From: Croceibacterium_B sp035470785
GTDB lineage: Bacteria; Pseudomonadota; Alphaproteobacteria; Sphingomonadales; Sphingomonadaceae
NCBI GenBank assembly: GCA_035470785.1
Contig: DATIQN010000018.1
Coordinates: forward strand, 62,001 to 126,000
Length of the DNA: 64,000 bases
Direction: 5' to 3'
The position numbers and the translations under genes were made by a program. Shown here one piece after another: positions 59,235 to 64,000 of this stretch; positions within the stretch are counted from its first letter, which is position 1, and each line of letters begins with the position of its first letter. Under the pieces are notes generated by a model. The model ran no database searches. It had not been told where the DNA came from and was given only the letters and a program-made list of their open reading frames with translations.

Positions 59235-59857
59235 GCGAACTGGCCGGCAACCAGCTTGGCGAAGGCATCGGCGCGGTGGCTGATGCGATGCTTTTCTGCC
59301 GGGTCCAGCTCGGCGAAAGTCTGGTCGAGGCCCTTGGGCACGAAAACCGGGTCGTAACCGAAGCCCATCGTTCCGCGCGGAGGCCAGGTAAGCGAGCCAT
59401 CGGCGCGGCCTTCGTAGACCGCGGTCTCGCCATCGGGCCAGGCCAGCGCCAGGACGCAGCTGAACCGCGCTTCGCGCGGGCAGTTCGGCCCCTTGGCCTG
59501 CAGCATGCCCTCGACCTTGCCCATCGCCATGTACCAGTCGCGCCCCGGCTCACCCTCGAACCACTGTCGCTCGGCCCAATCGGCGGTGTAGATCCCAGGC
59601 CGACCGTCGAGCGCGGCAACGGAAAGCCCGCTGTCGTCGGCGAGCGCGACGAGACCCGAAGCTTCGGCCGCCGCCCGCGCCTTGATCAGCGCGTTGTCGA
59701 CGAACGTGTGCCCGGTCTCAGCCGGTTCGGGCAGACCCAGCGAGCCGGCCGAGATGCAATCGACACCATGAGGCGCCAGCAGCGCGGCAATTTCCTTGAG
59801 CTTGCCGGCGTTGTGCGTGGCGATGACCAGCTTTGCGGAGCCGAGCTTGCGGCTCAC
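59231..59857 (-). CDS. rdgB: non-canonical purine NTP pyrophosphatase
   Basis: Ham1-family enzyme that removes dITP, XTP and similar damaged nucleotides. The 208-residue protein has KLVIATHNAGKLKEIAALL at the start, EPAETGHTFVDNALIKARA, ALADDSGLSVAALDGRPGIY (catalytic Asp), and FGYDPVFVPKGLDQTFAEL. Its start overlaps the end of rph (ATGA). The pairing of rph and rdgB is common in bacteria. Confidence 0.96.
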   Translation of the reverse strand: MSRKLGSAKLVIATHNAGKLKEIAALLAPHGVDCISAGSLGLPEPAETGHTFVDNALIKARAAAEASGLVALADDSGLSVAALDGRPGIYTADWAERQWFEGEPGRDWYMAMGKVEGMLQAKGPNCPREARFSCVLALAWPDGETAVYEGRADGSLTWPPRGTMGFGYDPVFVPKGLDQTFAELDPAEKHRISHRADAFAKLVAGQFA

Positions 59858-60567
59858 TTCACCGCCTCATCCTGCGCCTTGAAGATCTGCGCGCAGCCGA
59901 TCTGGGCGAGGCGCAGCAGGCGCAGCAGGCCTTCTTCGTCGTAGCACGCACCCTCGGCGGTGGCCTGCGCCTCGGCGATCTTGCCGCCTTCGATGAGCAC
60001 GAAGTTGGCATCGGCGTCGGCACCCGAATCTTCGATATAGTCGAGGTCGAGCACCGGCGTGCCCTGGTAGATCCCGCACGAGATCGCCGCGACCTTGCCT
60101 TCGATCGGATCCTCGGTGAGCTTCCCTTCGGCCATCAACTTGTTGACCGCGAGACGCAGCGCCACCCAGGCGCCCGAGATCGAAGCGGTGCGCGTACCGC
60201 CGTCCGCCTGAATGACGTCACAGTCGAGCACGATCTGTCGCTCGCCGAGCTTCTCCATGTTTGTCACAGAACGCAAGGAACGCCCGATAAGGCGCTGAAT
60301 TTCCTGAGTACGTCCGCTCTGCTTGCCCTTGGCGGCCTCACGTTGGCCGCGGGTGTGCGTGGCACGGGGCAGCATCGAGTACTCGGCGGTGACCCAGCCC
60401 GAGTTCTTCCCCCGCAGCCACGGCGGCACGCGGTCCTCGACGCTGGCGGTCACGAGCACGCGCGTATCGCCGAAGCTGACCAGGACAGATCCTTCGGCGT
60501 GTTTGGTGAAAGCAGTGATGATTTCGATATCGCGCATTTCGTCGGGCGCGCGGCCGGATGGACGCAT
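59854..60567 (-). CDS. rph: ribonuclease PH
   Basis: Phosphorolytic 3'-5' exoribonuclease that trims tRNA 3' ends. The 237-residue protein begins MRPSGRAPDEMRDIEIITAF and has SVLVSFGDTRVLVTAS, GWVTAEYSMLPRATHTR, the phosphate-binding SGRTQEIQRLIGRSLRS and DCDVIQADGGTRTASISGA. The ATG at 60567 has AAGGAGACA upstream, a good ribosome-binding site. It is divergent from hrcA with 49 bases between starts. Confidence 0.97.
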   Translation of the reverse strand: MRPSGRAPDEMRDIEIITAFTKHAEGSVLVSFGDTRVLVTASVEDRVPPWLRGKNSGWVTAEYSMLPRATHTRGQREAAKGKQSGRTQEIQRLIGRSLRSVTNMEKLGERQIVLDCDVIQADGGTRTASISGAWVALRLAVNKLMAEGKLTEDPIEGKVAAISCGIYQGTPVLDLDYIEDSGADADANFVLIEGGKIAEAQATAEGACYDEEGLLRLLRLAQIGCAQIFKAQDEAVK

Positions 60568-60616
60568 GAGTGTCTCCTTTTCGATTGTGCGCCTAGCGCC
60601 TAGATGGTCGGCTGTC

Positions 60617-61660
60617 ATGCCCACCACGACCATCACCGAACTGAGCGCCCGCGCCCGCGAGATATTTCGACTCGTAGTGGAGGGCTACCTCGCGAGCGGT
60701 CACCCCGTCGGCTCGAAGACCTTGGCGGACGAACGCGCGCTAAATCTTTCGCCAGCTTCCATCCGGTCGGTTCTCGCCGAGCTCGAATCGCTCGGCCTGC
60801 TCGCCGCGCCGCACACCAGTGCGGGACGGATGCCGACCGAATCCGGACTGCGGCTGTTCGTCGACGGGATGATGCAGATCGGCGAGCCGAGCGCCGAGGA
60901 GCGCGAGGCGATCGAGCGGCGTCTTGGGCAGCCGGGGCCGATCGAGCACGCGCTCGAGGCGGTCAGCGCGCTGCTGTCGGATCTGTCGGGCGCGGCAGGC
61001 ATGGTCATGGTCCCGCGCCGCGAGCCGCGCATCGCGCAGCTCACCCTGGTGCCGCTTTCGGCGGAGCGCGCGCTGGCGGTGCTTGTCGGCGAAGATGGCC
61101 AGATCGAGAACCGGGTGCTCAATCTCGGCGCGGCTGTTTCGCCGTCCACGCTCGAGCAGGCGAGCAATTTCATCACCGCGCACCTTGCCGGGCGAACCTT
61201 GGCCGAGGCGGGTGCGGCGATGCGGCAGGAGATCGCCGCTGGGCGCTCGCAGCTGGACGACGCGAGCCGCGACCTGGTCGAACGCGGATTGGCGGTGTGG
61301 AGCGAGGATGCGACGCGGCGGCCGGTGCTGATCGTGCGCGGCCAGGCCAACCTGCTCGACGAAGCGGCGATGGGCGATATCGAGCGGGTGCGTTCTCTGC
61401 TAGACGATCTCGAGAACAAGCAATCGGTGGCCGAGCTGCTCGATTCGGCGCGGCAGGCCGAAGCGATGCGAATATTCATCGGCACCGAAAACAGGCTATT
61501 CGCGCTTTCCGGCTCGTCGGTGATCGCCTCGCCCTACCGCGACCGGGAGGGCAGGGTGGTCGGGGTTCTGGGTGTGATCGGGCCAACTCGGTTGAATTAC
61601 GCGCGAGTCGTTCCCATGGTGGATTTCACCGCCCGTTCGCTGGGCAGAATCATCGGATAA
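60617..61660 (+). CDS. hrcA: heat-inducible transcription repressor HrcA
   Basis: Winged-helix repressor that binds CIRCE operators of chaperone genes. The 347-residue protein has SARAREIFRLVVEGYLASGH and PVGSKTLADERALNLSPASI (DNA-binding), AELESLGLLAAPHTSAGRMP, then the GAF-like and C-terminal region ending VVGVLGVIGPTRLNYARVVP. The start at 60617 fits the family N-terminus. grpE follows after 11 bases. No CIRCE site is seen ahead of this operon in the window. Confidence 0.95.
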   Translation: MPTTTITELSARAREIFRLVVEGYLASGHPVGSKTLADERALNLSPASIRSVLAELESLGLLAAPHTSAGRMPTESGLRLFVDGMMQIGEPSAEEREAIERRLGQPGPIEHALEAVSALLSDLSGAAGMVMVPRREPRIAQLTLVPLSAERALAVLVGEDGQIENRVLNLGAAVSPSTLEQASNFITAHLAGRTLAEAGAAMRQEIAAGRSQLDDASRDLVERGLAVWSEDATRRPVLIVRGQANLLDEAAMGDIERVRSLLDDLENKQSVAELLDSARQAEAMRIFIGTENRLFALSGSSVIASPYRDREGRVVGVLGVIGPTRLNYARVVPMVDFTARSLGRIIG

Positions 61661-61671
61661 GCAGGGTTTTC

Positions 61672-62262
61672 ATGATCGATAACGACAAGCCGCGCGATAC
61701 TGCGGTCGAAAAGGAATTGGCCGGCGTTCCGGAAGAACTGCTCGACCACGATGACGGCGCCGAATCCTCGAAGGACGGCGACCATAAGCTCGAGGATGCG
61801 CTCGCCAAGTTGCGCGCCGACTTCGAGACCGCGCAGCAGGACATGCTCTACGCCAAGGCGGAGGTGCAAAACGTGCGCCGGCGGATGGAAAAGGACGTCG
61901 CTGACGCGCGCGCCTATGCCGCGACCGGCTTCGCCCGCGATATTCTCACCGTGGCCGACAATCTCACCCGCGCGATCGGGGCAATTCCCGCCGAGCTGCA
62001 CGAGGACCCGCGACTCAAGGCGCTGGTCACCGGCATCGAAGCGACGCAGCGCGAAATGGAGAAGGTATTCGCCCAGCACGGCATCAGCCGCATCGCCGCG
62101 GTTGGTCTTCCGCTCGACCCCAACCAGCACCAGGCGATGCTCGAAGTGCCAACCACCGACGCCGAGCCGGGCACGGTCGTGCAGGAGATGCAGTCGGGCT
62201 GGATGATCCGCGACCGTTTGCTACGCCCAGCAATGGTCGGAGTGGCGAAGAAGCCGGACTAA
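61672..62262 (+). CDS. grpE: nucleotide exchange factor GrpE
   Basis: DnaK co-chaperone that releases ADP. The 196-residue protein has an acidic disordered start (DHDDGAESSKDGD), a long helix with DMLYAKAEVQNVRRRMEKDV, the four-helix region RDILTVADNLTRAIG and the beta-wing with GLPLDPNQHQAMLEV and PGTVVQEMQSGWMIRDRLLR. It is the second gene after hrcA; dnaK is not next, because a cysteine hydrolase is convergent and overlaps by 4 bases. Confidence 0.96.
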   Translation: MIDNDKPRDTAVEKELAGVPEELLDHDDGAESSKDGDHKLEDALAKLRADFETAQQDMLYAKAEVQNVRRRMEKDVADARAYAATGFARDILTVADNLTRAIGAIPAELHEDPRLKALVTGIEATQREMEKVFAQHGISRIAAVGLPLDPNQHQAMLEVPTTDAEPGTVVQEMQSGWMIRDRLLRPAMVGVAKKPD

Positions 62263-62960
62263 GCGGCTTCGGCGGCTACTTCTACGCCCAGCATTTCCTC
62301 AAGTTCGGCTACCGACCGCAAATCTGCAAAGACCAGGCCGAGAATGTGCAACGTGGCGGCGTGTTCCTCGTCGCTCAGCGCCGCGTTGGCGTCGGCGGCC
62401 ATGATCACGCGGTAGTTGTGCTGCATAGCGTCGCGCGCGGTGCTTTCGCAGCAGCAGTTGGTCAGCGTGCCGCTGATGATCACGGTGTCGATCCCGTCGG
62501 CCTTGAGCATGGCCGGCAGCTCGCTGGTGCCAGGAGTGAAGGCGCTGAAGCGGTGTTTATCGAGCACAACATCACCGTCCGCGACTTCGATCGCCGGCCA
62601 CAGCTGCCAGTGATGCTCGCCCGGCGTGAACGCATTCTGGTGCGTGGCGGCGCCCTCGGGACCAAGCCGGTTCCACATGACCGGCCACGCCGGCACTTCG
62701 CCGTGCGGCGTGGTGTAGCGCAGGAAGTAGTTGCGTCCGCCAGCCGCGCGCACCGCTGCGCTGACCCGGTTGACCTCGTCGACAATCTCACGCGCCATCG
62801 GCACCTCGACCGGCGCGCCTTCTTCTATGAAGCCGTTCTGCATGTCGACGATCAGGTGCCCAGTGCGCGCCGGATCGAGCGTGCCGAACACGTTGCGCGT
62901 GCCGCCGCGCATCGCGGCGAGGCGGTCGAGGATGGCTTCGTGATCGACGGCGTGCGGCAT
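62259..62960 (-). CDS. isochorismatase-family cysteine hydrolase
   Basis: A 233-residue alpha/beta hydrolase of the isochorismatase/nicotinamidase superfamily. The catalytic triad is seen as Asp in LIVDMQNGFIEEG, Lys in VLDKHRFSAF and Cys in GTLTNCCCESTARDA, the last with the usual cis-peptide region ISGT before it. Substrate not visible; cleavage of an amide or C-N bond is typical. It precedes the dioxygenase gene's stop by 55 bases on the opposite side, and both lie on the minus strand, so they may form one unit. Confidence 0.9.
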   Translation of the reverse strand: MPHAVDHEAILDRLAAMRGGTRNVFGTLDPARTGHLIVDMQNGFIEEGAPVEVPMAREIVDEVNRVSAAVRAAGGRNYFLRYTTPHGEVPAWPVMWNRLGPEGAATHQNAFTPGEHHWQLWPAIEVADGDVVLDKHRFSAFTPGTSELPAMLKADGIDTVIISGTLTNCCCESTARDAMQHNYRVIMAADANAALSDEEHAATLHILGLVFADLRSVAELEEMLGVEVAAEAA

Positions 62961-63014
62961 CGAGGGTCTCCCTAGGCCCTCATGATTCCCCGAACCGCTG
63001 CAGAATGCAACGCG

Positions 63015-64000
63015 TCAAATCACTTGCGCGCGGTTCTCGTCGCGGTGCTTCTTGAGGTACTTCATGAACGGCGTGCCGCCGGTGCCGACGTCGGGGTCGT
63101 TGCCCGGGTTCAACGCCATCTGCTTGTTGATGTAGCTCGCCGCGTATTCGAGATGGCGGGTGCGGAAACGGGCAACCTGCTCGATGCAGGCGTTGAAGGC
63201 GTCCTTGAGGCTCGGCGAGCCTGACGCGCCGACGAATTCGCGCAGGGTCGATTGCGCCGCTAGGTCCTCGACAAACCGGCGATGCGGCACCGGGCGGTAC
63301 TCATGCAGCTCGTCGAGAAAGCGCTTCAGCGGATCGTCGCTGTGGCCGACGCCGAACAGCGCATCCATTGCCGGGACGATGCTCGATTGCGAGCCGGTCT
63401 GGCCGCGATAGGCCTGAGGGCGATGCTCGAAGCGGTCGACGCCCTGGTAGACCAGGCCTTCGCCGAGCGCCGGGTTGTTTGCCCAGCCGTGGATGTAGGG
63501 GCGCACGCGCTGGAAGTAGATGTAGGGATCGCAGCGCTCGGGCATGCGCGCGAAGTGGGCGTAAATCCGCTCCCACGCCGCATCCATCTCGACCAGCAGG
63601 CGTTCGGCTTCGGCAGCATCGCCGGCCTTGGAAGCGGCGACGAGCTGCACCGCGTTATCGAGCAGAACGCCGGCCTCGGCCTCGATCGCCACGTGGACCA
63701 TGACGAACCAGTTCTCGTCCGCGCCGCCGAGGAAGTTCTGCACCATGCGGATGTTCTCGAGGATAATCGGCCCCGATTTGTCGAGCCGCGCCCAGTTATC
63801 GAGCACGTAGGCCGAGTAAGGCAGAAGCGGCGCCTGGCCGAGCCAATCGGCGAGGGCGACGATCGGGCGTGAAAGGTTGGCGGGTAGCGAGGCGGGGGCT
63901 TCGGGTTCGCCCCAGACGTAGGCCTGCACCAGGAAGCTGTAGTGCACCATTGCGGTGCGAACCTGTTCCTCAGGCGCTTCCTGCGCCCAGTCCTCGAGGG
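63015..64000 (-). CDS. indoleamine 2,3-dioxygenase-like heme protein, 5' end cut by window edge
   Basis: About 328 C-terminal residues are visible; the reading frame stays open past base 64000 (LEDWAQEAPEEQVRTAMVHY continues upstream), so an internal Met is not the true start. Family features: LPYSAYVLDNWARLD, NWFVMVHVAIEAEAG, YQGVDRFEHRPQAYRGQTG, QSSIVPAMDALFGVGH, PVPHRRFVEDLA and the C-terminal RTRHLEYAASYINKQ with the likely heme-ligand His. The family oxidises tryptophan to N-formylkynurenine, though bacterial members may use other indoles. Kynurenine genes are not in view. Confidence 0.85.
   Translation of the reverse strand, partial: LEDWAQEAPEEQVRTAMVHYSFLVQAYVWGEPEAPASLPANLSRPIVALADWLGQAPLLPYSAYVLDNWARLDKSGPIILENIRMVQNFLGGADENWFVMVHVAIEAEAGVLLDNAVQLVAASKAGDAAEAERLLVEMDAAWERIYAHFARMPERCDPYIYFQRVRPYIHGWANNPALGEGLVYQGVDRFEHRPQAYRGQTGSQSSIVPAMDALFGVGHSDDPLKRFLDELHEYRPVPHRRFVEDLAAQSTLREFVGASGSPSLKDAFNACIEQVARFRTRHLEYAASYINKQMALNPGNDPDVGTGGTPFMKYLKKHRDENRAQVI

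Overview
The window is GC-rich, densely packed chromosomal DNA from an alphaproteobacterium, most likely of the order Sphingomonadales. The grounds are the protein flavours (nuoA-F with a long NuoC tail, DUF2842, DOMON-like, DUF6152, DUF2306 and SIMPL proteins), the orders zapA-6S RNA-5-FCL and rph-hrcA-grpE, and two palindromic repeats of a kind that recurs in sphingomonad genomes. I see no prophage, transposase, CRISPR array, rRNA or plasmid function. No stretch longer than about 240 bases lacks a gene. The longest gaps are 8272-8504, 22033-22209 and 1037-1209.

Layout. 1-1036: a thiolase cut by the left edge. 1210-6728: nuoA-B-C-D-E-F of respiratory complex I, with two tiny membrane ORFs and a palindromic repeat inside. 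nuoG-N do not follow; instead come two secreted paralogues of lower GC (6791-8271). 8505-14176: membrane hydrolase, PAP2 phosphatase, cyclopropane-synthase-like methyltransferase, PilZ protein, SDR and purF. 14359-19965: tRNA-Pro, thyA, a branched-chain 2-oxoacid dehydrogenase operon (E1a, E1b, E2, no E3), a YdeI-like protein and tRNA-Asp. 19977-22032 (minus): a frameshifted secreted protein, DUF2842, 5-formyl-THF cyclo-ligase, 6S RNA with a readable promoter, a Gly-rich small ORF, zapA and a small coiled-coil protein.

22210-31460 is a central-carbon cluster: tkt, gap, pgk and class I aldolase, interleaved with a MOSC protein, a TlpA-like thioredoxin, a secreted phosphatase/nuclease-fold enzyme, a lipoprotein, DUF72 and thiE. 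31533-46129 holds an OPT transporter, an L,D-transpeptidase, an M23 peptidase, a TIR-membrane-TolB-like-TPR protein, dienelactone hydrolase, cysK, MFS, a second PilZ protein, tyrS, a frameshifted GH25 lysozyme, a DOMON-like protein and a DUF1343 (NamZ-type) muramidase. 46279-50232: GST, a soluble chemotaxis-receptor-like protein, an O-methyltransferase and DUF2306.

50295-64000 is mostly housekeeping: parE, an LpoA-like lipoprotein, rsmI-yraN-gshB, a frameshifted SIMPL gene, xerC-hemW, a CAP protein, rdgB-rph, hrcA-grpE, a cysteine hydrolase and an indoleamine 2,3-dioxygenase cut by the right edge.

The points most worth following up are: complex I genes that stop after nuoF at a lower-GC insertion; the double-repeat secreted paralogues there; the TIR receptor-like protein; and three or four single-base frameshifts in otherwise readable genes, which are either real decay or sequence error. 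No wholly new multi-gene system can be demonstrated from this sequence alone.
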